Shown here: piece by piece, positions 1-9,493 of the stretch
Position numbering within the stretch: position 1 is the first letter of the stretch
Layout of the letters: each line of letters starts with the position of its first letter
The notes under the pieces: model-generated
Databases searched by the model: none
The model's input: only the letters and a program-made list of their open reading frames with translations
Told to the model about the DNA's origin: nothing
Program-made: the position numbers and the translations under genes
Source: Neisseriaceae bacterium
GTDB lineage: Bacteria > Pseudomonadota > Gammaproteobacteria > Burkholderiales > Neisseriaceae
Assembly: GCA_017458185.1 (NCBI GenBank)
Contig: JAFTFY010000018.1
Coordinates: 80,474 to 144,473 of the forward strand
Reading direction: 5' to 3'
DNA length: 64,000 bases

Positions 1-1284
<1,284 letters not shown>

Positions 1285-1292
1285 GATTTTAG

Positions 1293-1309
1293 TTTCAGGT
1301 TGCCTGAAA
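1293..1309. repeat. Uptake-sequence variant at left edge of inserted cassette
   Basis: TTTCAGGTTGCCTGAAA, a one-base variant of the local uptake sequence, lies 9 bases after the pheS stop. With the copy at 3139-3155 in the same orientation it exactly brackets the ATPase/TOPRIM gene pair. Confidence 0.8.
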
Positions 1310-1338
1310 AATAACTTTTGAATGATAAGGTAAATATT

Positions 1339-2433
1339 ATGGCAAAACTGCATTCTTTAAGCATAAGTGGCTATAAATCCATTAAAAATATGGAGCATTT
1401 AGAACTAAAAAATCTCAATATTTTAATTGGTGCAAATGGGTCTGGTAAAAGTAATTTTATTAGCCTATTTCGCTTATTGAATGCAATAGGAAATCGAAAT
1501 TTGAATAATTATGTAGAAAAACAAGGTGGTATAAATAGTTTTTTACATTTCGGTAGAAAAAAAACAGATAAAATTCATATTGAGTTTTATTTCGATAATA
1601 ATTCATTTAAATTTGATATTGTTCCGACAAATGATAATAATAAGGTATCATTTAAGTTAAGAGAAGTAAAAATCAAACTCGATATAGGACAAGAACAAAT
1701 ACCTCTTTTTTCAGAAGAGATTAATCTTTCTCCTGAAACTATTAACTTTTCAAAAATAAATTCTGTAAATATTTTTAGAATGGCACTTGAGAGTAAATGG
1801 ACTATTTATCATTTTCACGATACCAGTGAAACGGCTAATGTGAAAGATACAAATAGAATTAACGATAATTTAAAATTAAAATATGACGCTGCTAATTTAG
1901 CCGCATATTTAAGAAAAATTAGAGAACAATATCCTGCCGAATACCAAAGAATTGTGGAAACCATTCGTTTGGTATTACCTTTTTTCCATGATTTTGTTTA
2001 TCGTGAAGAAAAAAATTTAGAATATATTGAATTAGAGTGGTATCAAAAGGAAGATTTAGATACACCACTTAAAGCCCATATGCTATCAGATGGCAGTTTG
2101 CGATTTATTTGTTTAGCAACTTTATTATTGCAACCACTTGAATTATTACCCGATACCATTATTATTGATGAACCTGAATTAGGTTTGCACCCTTATGCTA
2201 TTTCTGTTTTAGCCGATATTTTCAAACAGGTTGCCGAAGATAAACAACTGATTATTGCGACACAATCGGTTGAATTAATCAACGAATTTGAGCCAGAAGA
2301 TATTATTGTGGTTGAACAACATAATGGGTCATCATCATTTAAGCGTTTATCATCAGAAGAATTAAATGTTTGGTTAAAAGATTATTCTTTGGGTGAGTTA
2401 TGGGATTGTAATATTATCGGAGGTCGCCCATAA
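1339..2433 (+). CDS. OLD/RecF-like AAA (ABC-type) ATPase
   Basis: The 364-residue product is an ATPase of the SMC/RecF/OLD class. Walker A is GANGSGKS (about 31-38), the ABC-like signature LSDGS is at about 249-253, and Walker B is IIIDEPELGLHP (about 274-285), followed by the sensor-like ATQS. There is no fused nuclease domain, so the next gene probably supplies it. I start at ATG 1339, 8 bases after AAGG, rather than at the in-frame TTG 1318. The stop overlaps the next start by one base (TAATG). The gene is visibly more AT-rich than pheS and contains no full uptake sequence, which suggests transfer. Related split ATPase/TOPRIM pairs act in phage defence (PARIS, OLD-like systems); that role here is inference. 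Confidence 0.85.
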   Translation: MAKLHSLSISGYKSIKNMEHLELKNLNILIGANGSGKSNFISLFRLLNAIGNRNLNNYVEKQGGINSFLHFGRKKTDKIHIEFYFDNNSFKFDIVPTNDNNKVSFKLREVKIKLDIGQEQIPLFSEEINLSPETINFSKINSVNIFRMALESKWTIYHFHDTSETANVKDTNRINDNLKLKYDAANLAAYLRKIREQYPAEYQRIVETIRLVLPFFHDFVYREEKNLEYIELEWYQKEDLDTPLKAHMLSDGSLRFICLATLLLQPLELLPDTIIIDEPELGLHPYAISVLADIFKQVAEDKQLIIATQSVELINEFEPEDIIVVEQHNGSSSFKRLSSEELNVWLKDYSLGELWDCNIIGGRP

Positions 2434-3137
2434 TGACACCATCAAATACTCGTATTATTATTCTTGCCGAAGGTAAATCGGATGTAAAAGTTATAACGGA
2501 AGTGATTGCACCTAATTTTGCAAATAGTGAAATATGGCTTGAACCTATAACAATGCCTACTTCAATAGGACATAAAGGAGGAGCAATTTCACTTGGCAGA
2601 TTTCTGCTTAATGCAATGAATAAAATAAAACAAGAACAAAATTGTTTTGTTACCACAATATTTGATTTTTATAAATTGGATAGTAGTTTTCTAAAACAAG
2701 GAGTTGAAAATATTAACAATATATATACAAGAGCAGAATGTATTGAAAAATTTATGTCAGATATATTACAGGAAAAATTACAACAAGAACAATTTGATTT
2801 TCGACCAGAACGCTTTATTCCTTATATTCAATTACACGAATTAGAGGGTTTGTTTTTTTCTGATGTAGAAAAATTATGCAGTATCGAACCTGATTGGAAA
2901 AAACATTTATTACAATTACAAGCAGTCCAAAATAATTTTGATACACCTGAACACATCAACAATTCTTCCGAAACCGCTCCATCAAAGCGTTTGGATAAAA
3001 TTTTAACGAACCCTAAATACAGAAAAACACGCCACGCTCCATTGATTGCTAAACACATTACTTTGGAAAAAATGGAAGCAGAATGCCAACATTTTCATCA
3101 ATGGTTAGAAAAATTAAGAAACTTACCTAAACTTTAA
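2433..3137 (+). CDS. DUF4276-like TOPRIM-type partner protein
   Basis: The 234-residue protein looks like the DUF4276/TOPRIM fold. It has an N-terminal strand with LAEGKSD (E13, D17), a TTIFDFYKLD segment with D78 and D83, and HELEGLFFSD (about 135-144), which resembles the ELEAWLLAD-type motif of DUF4276. In TOPRIM nucleases these acidic residues bind metal. The start overlaps the ATPase stop by one base and has a strong CGGAGG site 9 bases upstream, so the two genes are coupled. The DNA is AT-rich and without uptake sequences. A nuclease or effector driven by the upstream ATPase is inferred; RNA or DNA as target cannot be told. Confidence 0.75.
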   Translation: MTPSNTRIIILAEGKSDVKVITEVIAPNFANSEIWLEPITMPTSIGHKGGAISLGRFLLNAMNKIKQEQNCFVTTIFDFYKLDSSFLKQGVENINNIYTRAECIEKFMSDILQEKLQQEQFDFRPERFIPYIQLHELEGLFFSDVEKLCSIEPDWKKHLLQLQAVQNNFDTPEHINNSSETAPSKRLDKILTNPKYRKTRHAPLIAKHITLEKMEAECQHFHQWLEKLRNLPKL

Positions 3138-3138
3138 C

Positions 3139-3155
3139 TTTCAGGCTGCCTGAAA
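3139..3155. repeat. Uptake sequence at right edge of cassette, abutting next start codon
   Basis: TTTCAGGCTGCCTGAAA ends one base before the ATG at 3156, so the following gene has this element in place of a ribosome-binding site. It forms the right boundary of the ATPase/TOPRIM pair. Confidence 0.85.
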
Positions 3156-3749
3156 ATGAAAGACTTCACCAAAATTGCCCAAGCAACGAATATTCAGGAT
3201 AGTCCTGAAATGGCTATTTTGAATAGGGTTAATCGTGAATGGCAGCAGGGGAAAATGCACATTGAGTGGGAAGTGTTGCCGCATGCTTACGCAAAGGTGC
3301 GTGAAAAGGTACGCATTATTGGTAACATATTGATTTTAATGTTTATTTTATATGGTTTGTTTTCTACATTAGCACCATTGGTACCGCCTGTGCTTGCAGG
3401 CAAGTCTAATCAAATGACGATGATTGGGGTGTTTGCGGCGTTAAGCGTGATTGGGGAAATTTTTGTGGCGGTGCTGGCGTTTCAATGTTTGCGTCGTCTT
3501 CGCTGGCCAGCAGTGCTGATTAGCATTGACCGCACCGCTCGGCAAGTTACTATTCGCAATTCATTTATGGATATGCAAACAGTGGCGTATGGTGCAGAAA
3601 ATGTGGCTTTGCCTGAATTTGTGCTGCCTGAAAACAATTTAGGGCAATCTGTTCAATTAAAAGACAGTTTGCAGAGCAAAATTACGGCAGAAACGGGCTT
3701 ATCGTTTGAAAAATTTGAAAACTTGATGATTCAGGCTACTAATCAATAA
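3156..3749 (+). CDS. Two-helix membrane protein, paralogue A
   Basis: I do not recognise the family. The 197-residue protein has a soluble N-terminus containing REWQQGK, two hydrophobic segments (about 53-72 and 89-110), then a basic LRRLRW turn and a cytoplasmic-looking domain. That domain resembles photosynthetic-type or YcxB-like PH modules only in general layout (ISIDRTARQVTIRNS). The C-terminal stretch LPEN...ITAETGLSFE is shared with the next gene, so the two are tandem paralogues. No Shine-Dalgarno sequence precedes the start because an uptake sequence ends there. The position inside the split pheS-pheT locus suggests it arrived or expanded together with its paralogue. Confidence 0.7.
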   Translation: MKDFTKIAQATNIQDSPEMAILNRVNREWQQGKMHIEWEVLPHAYAKVREKVRIIGNILILMFILYGLFSTLAPLVPPVLAGKSNQMTMIGVFAALSVIGEIFVAVLAFQCLRRLRWPAVLISIDRTARQVTIRNSFMDMQTVAYGAENVALPEFVLPENNLGQSVQLKDSLQSKITAETGLSFEKFENLMIQATNQ

Positions 3750-3759
3750 GGACAAAACA

Positions 3760-4332
3760 ATGCAAGACTTTACCCAAATTGGCAATTCGCAAAATGATAA
3801 TTTTGCGGATAATGAAGCACAAAAAACTTTGGACACGGTTTTTAACGACTGGCAAAGCGGCAAGCAGGTTGTGGAATGGACGGTTATTCCGCCTGTTAAT
3901 GCACAAGAACAAGAACGCAAAATCAATATGATGAAATACTCGATATATAGCACAGACGCTTTAATTGTGATTGTTGCCTTGTTTTTATACTTTAACAATA
4001 CGCTGGGTTTAGATAAAACAACGGCGTTAATGCTTTTGGCAGGTATGATTTTGGTTGCTGTGGTGAGTGTGTTTATTTCTACGCCATTGCTACTGAAAAA
4101 TATGAGAAGAAATTTAATGAACGCCATTACCATTAAAATCGACCGCAATAAAAAACTTGCCACAATCACCCGTCAGCAGCAAAATAAAAAAGTGAAATAT
4201 GGACAGCAAGGCGTTTTGCCTGCATTCAGGCTGCCTGAAAATAACCGTTCGCAATACGCCGAAAAACGCTTAACATTGCAACAGCAAATTACCGCAGAAA
4301 CAGGGTTTTTGTTTGAAGAAGTGGGGCAGTGA
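3760..4332 (+). CDS. Two-helix membrane protein, paralogue B
   Basis: The 190-residue tandem paralogue of the upstream gene has an N-terminal WQSGKQVVEWTV segment matching WQQGKMHIEWEV. It carries two membrane helices (about 66-79 and 89-110), then IKIDRNKKLATITRQ and the shared tail LPENN...QQITAETGFLFEE. AAGGA lies 7 bases before ATG 3760, and the gap to the previous stop is 10 bases. An uptake sequence at about 4224-4240 is in frame and writes FRLPEN. The function is unknown; a membrane sensor or PH-like role is only a guess from the layout. Confidence 0.7.
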   Translation: MQDFTQIGNSQNDNFADNEAQKTLDTVFNDWQSGKQVVEWTVIPPVNAQEQERKINMMKYSIYSTDALIVIVALFLYFNNTLGLDKTTALMLLAGMILVAVVSVFISTPLLLKNMRRNLMNAITIKIDRNKKLATITRQQQNKKVKYGQQGVLPAFRLPENNRSQYAEKRLTLQQQITAETGFLFEEVGQ

Positions 4333-4491
4333 AATAGCGTTTTATCAAAGTTTTTCAGGCAGCCTGAAACGGCTGTTATCCATACCTTTTTTAATCATAA
4401 TGCAATATAATGGCGGGTTTTATTTTAGCGATTATTTTAGGCTGCCTGAAACTATGGCGAATTAAATTTTTTTGAAAGAATACAGTCCATT
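4333..4491. other. Gap before pheT with two uptake sequences
   Basis: Two uptake sequences, at 4353-4369 (A-centred) and 4435-4451 (T-centred, first base altered), are separated by about 65 bases of AT-rich DNA. They are in opposite orientation and could pair as a large stem. Any promoter for pheT after its separation from pheS should lie here, but I see no clear -35/-10 pair. Confidence 0.5.
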
Positions 4492-6849
4492 ATGCAATTT
4501 TCATATTCATGGCTCAAATCTTGGGCTAATCCTAATGTTACGGCAGACGAGTTAGCCAGTGTGCTGACTATGTCTGGTTTGGAAGTAGAAGAGCAAACTA
4601 CCGCTGCTCCTACCTTTACTGGCGTGGTTGTAGCACAGGTAAAATCGGTTGAAAAACACCCTGACGCAGATCGCTTGAATGTAACCCAAGTGGATACAGG
4701 TTCGGGCGAGTTAATTCAAATTGTGTGCGGTGCACCGAATGTTAAAGCAGGCGTTAAAGTGCCGTGTGCGTTAAGCGGTGCGGTTTTGCCGAATGATTTT
4801 CATATTAAGCCTACCAAAATGCGTGGGCAGCAATCAAATGGCATGCTGTGTTCTGCCAAAGAATTAGGCTTGGCAGAAGACGTAAGCGGTTTGTTGATTT
4901 TGCCTGATGACGCACCAGTGGGGCAGAATATTCGTGAATATTTGGATTTGGACGACACGCTTTTTACGCTGAAAATCACGCCCAACCGTGCCGATTGTTT
5001 AAGCATTAAGGGCATTGCAAGGGAAGTGAAAGCCTTAACGCACTGCGAAGCCACACCTTTGTCTATTCCCAAAATGCCGCAGGACACAGACCGAGCCTTT
5101 GCCACGCATATTCAATCGCCGCAAGATTGCGGTCGCTTGCTCACACGAGTGATTGAAGGCGTAAATGCCAACACGCCCACGCCTGAATGGTTGAAACAAC
5201 GCATTGAACGCTGTGGCGTGCGTTCGGTAAGTGTGCTGGTTGATATAGGCAATTTTGTGATGCTGGAATTAGGTCAGCCGATGCATGTGTTTGATTTGGA
5301 TAAAGTTTCAGGCAGCCTGAATGCTCGCCGTGCGGTGAATGGCGAAAAATTAGAATGCTTAAATGGCAAAACAGTTGAACTCAAAGACGATACACTGGTT
5401 ATTGCCGATGAAAAACAGGCGTTGAGTATTGCGGGCTTAATGGGCGGTGCGTCATCAGCGGTGTCGGATTCTACGCAAAATATTTTGCTTGAATCAGCAT
5501 TTTTCTATCCTAATATTATTGCAGGAAAATCGCGTCAATACGGTTTTGGTTCGGATTCGTCTTTCCGATTTGAACGCGGCGTTGATTTTGCCTTGCAAGA
5601 AGACGCGATTGAACGAGCCACCGCATTGATTATCGGCATTTGTGGCGGTAAAGCAGGGGGTGTCAATAAGGCAGAAGCGAACTTGCCAGAACGCAAAGCC
5701 GTATCCGTTCGATTAGATAGAATTAAAACCGTTTTGGGTATTGATATTCCAGTGGATACGGTTGAAAAAATCCTGTCTGATTTAGGCTTAAATCCACAAA
5801 AAACCGCAGACGGTTTTAGCGTGATTGCTCCGACATTTCGCTTTGATATTGAAATCGAAGAAGATTTAATCGAAGAAATCGCCCGCATTTATGGCTACGA
5901 CAAAGTGCCGTTTGACAGCACACAAGGCAAGTTGCTCATGGACAGGCAGCCTGAAACGCAAAAAAATCGCTTTGATGTATTGCGACAAGCCGCCGCTTTG
6001 GATTATCGCGAAGTGGTCAATTACGCCTTTGTGGATAATGCGTGGGAAGAAGATTTTGCAGGCAACACCAACCCCATTCGCCTGCAAAACCCGATTGCGT
6101 CTCAAATGAGCGTTATGCGTTCTACGCTCATCGGCGGCTTGGTTGCCACTTTACAGGGCAATTTAAACCGCAAACAAACTCGCGTGAGATTATTTGAAAC
6201 CGCACGCGTCTTTGCCAAAAACGCAGACGGCACATTCAGGCAGCCTGAAAAAATCGCCCTGTTAGCGTTTGGTACAGCCGCCGCCGAACAGTGGGGGCAA
6301 ACCGCTCGAAAAGTCGATTTTTACGATGTGAAAGGCGATGTGGAAAACCTATTATCAGGCGAAATCTCGTTTCAGGCAGCCACGCACCCAGCCTTGCACC
6401 CAGGACGCAGTGCCGCCGTGTTACAAAATGGCAACCAAATCGGCATTATCGGCGAATTACACCCCAAATGGGTGCAAAAATACGACTTAACCCACGCCCC
6501 GATTGTCGCCGAATTAGACTTTGAAGCCGTTGCACACTGTCGCAAAAACGCCTACACGCCCGTATCCAAATTCCAGCCCGTGCGGCGAGATTTAGCGTTT
6601 GTTATGCCCGAAGAAATTCGTGCAGATATGCTGATGAACGCATTAAAATCTGCCCCAAGCGAATTAGTGCAAACGATTGAAATCTTTGATGTTTATCGTG
6701 GCGTGGGGCTGCCTGAAAACAGTAAATCCATTGCGGTGAAAGTGATTTTGCAAAGTTTCGACAAAACTTTGCAAGACGAAGACAGCGAACAAACCATTGC
6801 CATCTTAATCGCCGCCGCAGAAAAAATCGGTGCCAAGTTGCGTGGGTAA
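4492..6849 (+). CDS. pheT: Phenylalanine--tRNA ligase beta subunit
   Basis: The 785-residue beta subunit of PheRS has the full family length. An N-terminal EMAP/OB tRNA-binding domain (about 39-150) is followed by the B3/B4 editing region, the B5 region (about 400-470) and the C-terminal anticodon-binding domain that begins near PVSKFQPVRRDLAFV. It joins PheS in the cytosol. Uptake sequences lie in frame, giving VSGSLN (about 5307-5323) and TFRQPEK (about 6234-6250), and partial copies at about 5942 and 6369. The start ATG 4492 gives the conserved MQFSYSWL. It precedes ihfA by 109 bases, the usual gammaproteobacterial and Neisseria order. Confidence 0.97.
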   Translation: MQFSYSWLKSWANPNVTADELASVLTMSGLEVEEQTTAAPTFTGVVVAQVKSVEKHPDADRLNVTQVDTGSGELIQIVCGAPNVKAGVKVPCALSGAVLPNDFHIKPTKMRGQQSNGMLCSAKELGLAEDVSGLLILPDDAPVGQNIREYLDLDDTLFTLKITPNRADCLSIKGIAREVKALTHCEATPLSIPKMPQDTDRAFATHIQSPQDCGRLLTRVIEGVNANTPTPEWLKQRIERCGVRSVSVLVDIGNFVMLELGQPMHVFDLDKVSGSLNARRAVNGEKLECLNGKTVELKDDTLVIADEKQALSIAGLMGGASSAVSDSTQNILLESAFFYPNIIAGKSRQYGFGSDSSFRFERGVDFALQEDAIERATALIIGICGGKAGGVNKAEANLPERKAVSVRLDRIKTVLGIDIPVDTVEKILSDLGLNPQKTADGFSVIAPTFRFDIEIEEDLIEEIARIYGYDKVPFDSTQGKLLMDRQPETQKNRFDVLRQAAALDYREVVNYAFVDNAWEEDFAGNTNPIRLQNPIASQMSVMRSTLIGGLVATLQGNLNRKQTRVRLFETARVFAKNADGTFRQPEKIALLAFGTAAAEQWGQTARKVDFYDVKGDVENLLSGEISFQAATHPALHPGRSAAVLQNGNQIGIIGELHPKWVQKYDLTHAPIVAELDFEAVAHCRKNAYTPVSKFQPVRRDLAFVMPEEIRADMLMNALKSAPSELVQTIEIFDVYRGVGLPENSKSIAVKVILQSFDKTLQDEDSEQTIAILIAAAEKIGAKLRG

Positions 6850-6958
6850 GATAATTTTCAATCATTTTTCAAAAAAAATACGAAAAATGATTGAAAAACA
6901 AAACGAATTTGGCGATAATTAACACTTTTAGAGTATTCCACTTTTTAGGGAAAGCAAT

Positions 6959-7258
6959 ATGACATTAACCAAAGCAGAACTTTCAGACATCCTGTTAGAC
7001 CGAGCAGATTTCCGCATTCACCGTAACGAAGCCAAATTACTGGTAGAACTCTTTTTTGAAGAAATTCGTGCGTGTTTAGAGAATGGCGAAGAAGTCAAAT
7101 TATCAGGTTTTGGCAATTTCACCTTACGCGACAAACCACAACGACCAGGTCGCAACCCCAAAACAGGCAAAGAAGTGCCGATTACCGCACGCCGTGTGGT
7201 TTCGTTCCATGCTTCACCCAAACTCAAAAGCATTGTAGAACACCGCAAAGTGAAATAA
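6959..7258 (+). CDS. ihfA: Integration host factor subunit alpha
   Basis: This 99-residue DNA-bending protein of the HU/IHF family forms a heterodimer with IHF-beta on the nucleoid. The signature [20 protein letters not shown] and the beta-arm proline are present, and the N-terminus [12 protein letters not shown] is typical of IhfA. AGGGAAAG precedes ATG 6959. It lies between pheT and tRNA-Pro. IHF is known to bind Correia elements in Neisseria, and diverged Correia-like elements occur in this window. Confidence 0.96.
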   Translation: MTLTKAELSDILLDRADFRIHRNEAKLLVELFFEEIRACLENGEEVKLSGFGNFTLRDKPQRPGRNPKTGKEVPITARRVVSFHASPKLKSIVEHRKVK

Positions 7259-7281
7259 ACACGGCATTTTGTTTTATATTA

Positions 7282-7315
7282 AGTCGTCTCAATTTATTGC
7301 CAAATTGAGACGACT
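7282..7315. terminator. Long hairpin after ihfA
   Basis: A perfect 14-bp stem, AGTCGTCTCAATTT (7282-7295) and AAATTGAGACGACT (7302-7315), has a 6-base loop and is followed by AAATTT rather than a strong U-run. It is probably the ihfA terminator. The 11-mer TTGAGACGACT recurs at 7591-7601, just beyond tRNA-Pro. Confidence 0.6.
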
Positions 7316-7334
7316 AAATTTATGGGTAAGCAAC

Positions 7335-7364
7335 TTGCCAAGATACGCTATTTAGCGTTATAAT
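7335..7364 (+). promoter_or_regulatory. Sigma-70 promoter of tRNA-Pro
   Basis: TTGCCA (7335-7340) and TATAAT (7359-7364) are separated by 18 bases and lie 17 bases before the tRNA 5' end at 7382, as expected for a strong stable-RNA promoter. Confidence 0.8.
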
Positions 7365-7381
7365 TTGCACCTTTCAACAGT

Positions 7382-7458
7382 CGGAGTGTGGCGCAGTCTG
7401 GTAGCGCACTTGCATGGGGTGCAAGGGGTCGAAGGTTCGAATCCTTTCACTCCGACCA
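7382..7458 (+). tRNA. tRNA-Pro (anticodon GGG)
   Basis: A 77-base cloverleaf has the acceptor stem CGGAGTG/CACTCCG, anticodon stem CTTGC/GCAAG around the loop ATGGGGT, T-arm GGTTCGAATCC and an encoded CCA end. The C1 start is typical of tRNA-Pro. It reads CCC and CCU codons. Confidence 0.95.
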
Positions 7459-7470
7459 CACAATACAAAA

Positions 7471-7492
7471 AAACGCCGTAAGGCGTTTTTTT
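7471..7492 (+). terminator. Terminator of tRNA-Pro
   Basis: The stem AACGCC-GTAA-GGCGTT is followed by a run of T, 13 bases after the tRNA CCA end. Confidence 0.85.
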
Positions 7493-7614
7493 ATGCTTTC
7501 AGTCAGCCTGAAAATATACTCGCTTGAATTTAAGTTATTTCGCCTTGCCAGTTATCCTGTCTGTGGCTTTTTGCCTGTTATTTCTTTGAGTTGAGACGAC
7601 TGTATTTTTTGTTG

Positions 7615-8733
7615 TTAATTCAATATATTCACCTGATTATCTTCTGCCACATGGCACCACACAGGGGTGTGGTGATGAGCCGTGTGTGCTGGTGCTAATT
7701 CACATTTGACGCGTGCGGTTTTGCCGATATTTTTTTTCACCACAGCAAAATCGTTTTCTTGCAAACCTAATTGAAGTGTTTGAATATTCTCGTATTTTGC
7801 TTCGCATAAACTATCTGCTTTGTTTGGGGCTTCTACCACAATGGGGTTATCTAACACAATCGCAGGAAATGTAACGGTTTGTTCATTTTGGTCGATTCCT
7901 TTTTCTTCGGATAACCTGCCTGTGAGTGTTGCTGTTTCTTCGCACACATAAGTCGCCGCATTGTTATTGACAGAAACAGCCGCAGGTGTGCTTTTTTCTT
8001 GAATAAAAGTTTCGCCATTAAAACGGTAACGCACGCTGATATAAGGGCTAAAATCAGGATAACCGCCCAACCACAAGGGGTGAAAATACAAGAGATTGTT
8101 ATCTTGCTCATCAAAATGAATGGTGTAGTTCGACAAATCGGTTTTATTTTGATAATCCTGCCGCACTTGTTTGACTTCTTCTAAATAAATTTTTCGCACT
8201 TCTTCGGCACTGGCACCGCCAAAGGCAGAGAGATTATTGTGTAAATCTTGCTCTAATTTGCTCGGAATAGGTGCGTTGTCGGCAAATTCGGCAAATTGCG
8301 GTATTTCAAACGGCAATGGCACTTCTGTGAGTTGTTTTTTGTCGTATTGATAAGTTTTTACGGTGTCAGACGCTAATACATTCACACCCGCTTGGCTGAT
8401 ATAAAGCACAAAATAGTTGCCATTGTTCATGGCGAATGGGTAAATATTCATATCGATTGTGTTGGTGTCATCGCTACAATCTACTGATAAACTTTCCAAC
8501 GGATTATCAAGTTCTCGTGGTTTTTGCAGGGCTTGATTTAAGTTCTCGCCCATACACGATTGCGGCATGACTTGTTTATCCAACAATTTCAACACCTGCC
8601 ACGCAATATCTTCGGTAGGCGTTGTTGCTGTTTGCGAAACGCTGTTGCTTTCTGCTACATTGTGTGTATCCTGCGGTTGATTGCAAGCGGTTGTGCTTAA
8701 AATAAGGGTAAGCAATAGTGCGGTTTTTTTCAT
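7615..8733 (-). CDS. Lipoprotein with C-terminal DUF4431-like domain
   Basis: The 372-residue exported lipoprotein has the signal MKKTALLLTLILSTTAC, with a lipobox before Cys17. The middle is unrecognised. The C-terminal ~100 residues (TATLTGRL ... AHTAHHHTPVWC) resemble DUF4431, in which a GTL-type start and a final HTGHHHTPV motif are typical. GGAG precedes the start. The signal peptide and the following CNQ.QDT are nearly identical to those of the WG-repeat lipoprotein at 9494-11398. It heads a minus-strand series of exported proteins. The function is unknown; a periplasmic envelope role is inferred. Confidence 0.8.
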   Translation of the reverse strand: MKKTALLLTLILSTTACNQPQDTHNVAESNSVSQTATTPTEDIAWQVLKLLDKQVMPQSCMGENLNQALQKPRELDNPLESLSVDCSDDTNTIDMNIYPFAMNNGNYFVLYISQAGVNVLASDTVKTYQYDKKQLTEVPLPFEIPQFAEFADNAPIPSKLEQDLHNNLSAFGGASAEEVRKIYLEEVKQVRQDYQNKTDLSNYTIHFDEQDNNLLYFHPLWLGGYPDFSPYISVRYRFNGETFIQEKSTPAAVSVNNNAATYVCEETATLTGRLSEEKGIDQNEQTVTFPAIVLDNPIVVEAPNKADSLCEAKYENIQTLQLGLQENDFAVVKKNIGKTARVKCELAPAHTAHHHTPVWCHVAEDNQVNILN

Positions 8734-8774
8734 GGTTGAATCTCCGTATTGTTTTTTCAGGCTGCCTGAACAAT

Positions 8775-9431
8775 TTAATCCACATACAATGCGTCTTTTC
8801 CTAATTTTTCTAATGGTTTTTTATTTAATTTATGCCATTTTTCTTTTCGCCAGCCACCTTCCAAAGCCTTGTCGGTGATAACAAGTTTTTTTCCAGTTAA
8901 ATAGTTTTCGCTGGTTTTTTCTAACTTGTCAGCATGGCTATCCATTTTTTCCACATCTTTACCGATTAAATAAAAATCCTGATTTTGATAGCGATAGTTG
9001 TATTGATAACTATCGTGAATGCCACCAACACCATGCACATAATCGGCTTTGATATCGATAAGCAAAGAGCCTTTGCGGTTGATTTTTAAGCCAACATCAA
9101 TTTGTGTTAATTCGCTTGCCAAAAGCAACTCTTTGTATTGTTTGAACAGTTTGAATGTGCCGTTATCTTGCCCAAAATAAATCGCCAAAATGCCTTGATT
9201 GAAGTTGTTTTCAGCCGAAATATCATTGTTAGGTTCGGTTTTTTCTGATGTATGCGGTTTGGTAAATATCACCAAGTCGTTTTTGCCGTCTTGGTTCAAA
9301 TCCCCTTGTGCTTCGGTTGTCTCCCAACCTTGTGGGACGATTTCTTGACTGTTTCGTCCTTGTTGTAAAAGATTTTGTGCATAAAGATTAGATACAAGCG
9401 AGAAAGATAAGATAAAAAATATTTTTTTCAT
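8775..9431 (-). CDS. Exported FG-GAP/VCBS-like protein
   Basis: The predicted 218-residue periplasmic protein has the signal MKKIFFILSFSLVSNLYAQ. The mature N-terminal part contains GDLNQDGKNDLVIF, a calcium-binding-type loop of VCBS/FG-GAP repeats, followed by LAIYFGQDNG. The remainder is not recognised. I start at ATG 9431, behind GGAG, instead of the upstream in-frame ATG 9455, which would disrupt the signal peptide. Between it and the next gene lies a double uptake sequence. The function is unknown. Confidence 0.75.
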   Translation of the reverse strand: MKKIFFILSFSLVSNLYAQNLLQQGRNSQEIVPQGWETTEAQGDLNQDGKNDLVIFTKPHTSEKTEPNNDISAENNFNQGILAIYFGQDNGTFKLFKQYKELLLASELTQIDVGLKINRKGSLLIDIKADYVHGVGGIHDSYQYNYRYQNQDFYLIGKDVEKMDSHADKLEKTSENYLTGKKLVITDKALEGGWRKEKWHKLNKKPLEKLGKDALYVD

Positions 9432-9455
9432 TTTGGATACTCCGTAATAAATCAT

Positions 9456-9491
9456 TGTTTTTCAGGCTGCCTTTTTTCAGGCTGCCTGAAA
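9456..9491. repeat. Tandem double uptake sequence
   Basis: Two T-centred copies lie head to tail; the first is truncated after GCCT and is followed directly by a full copy. Tandem arrangement is rare in this window, where copies usually stand alone. Confidence 0.7.
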
Positions 9492-9493
9492 AC

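Noticed and set aside
7388..7594. 68-residue ORF overlapping tRNA-Pro
   Set aside because: It reads through the tRNA and its terminator and has no protein-like features.
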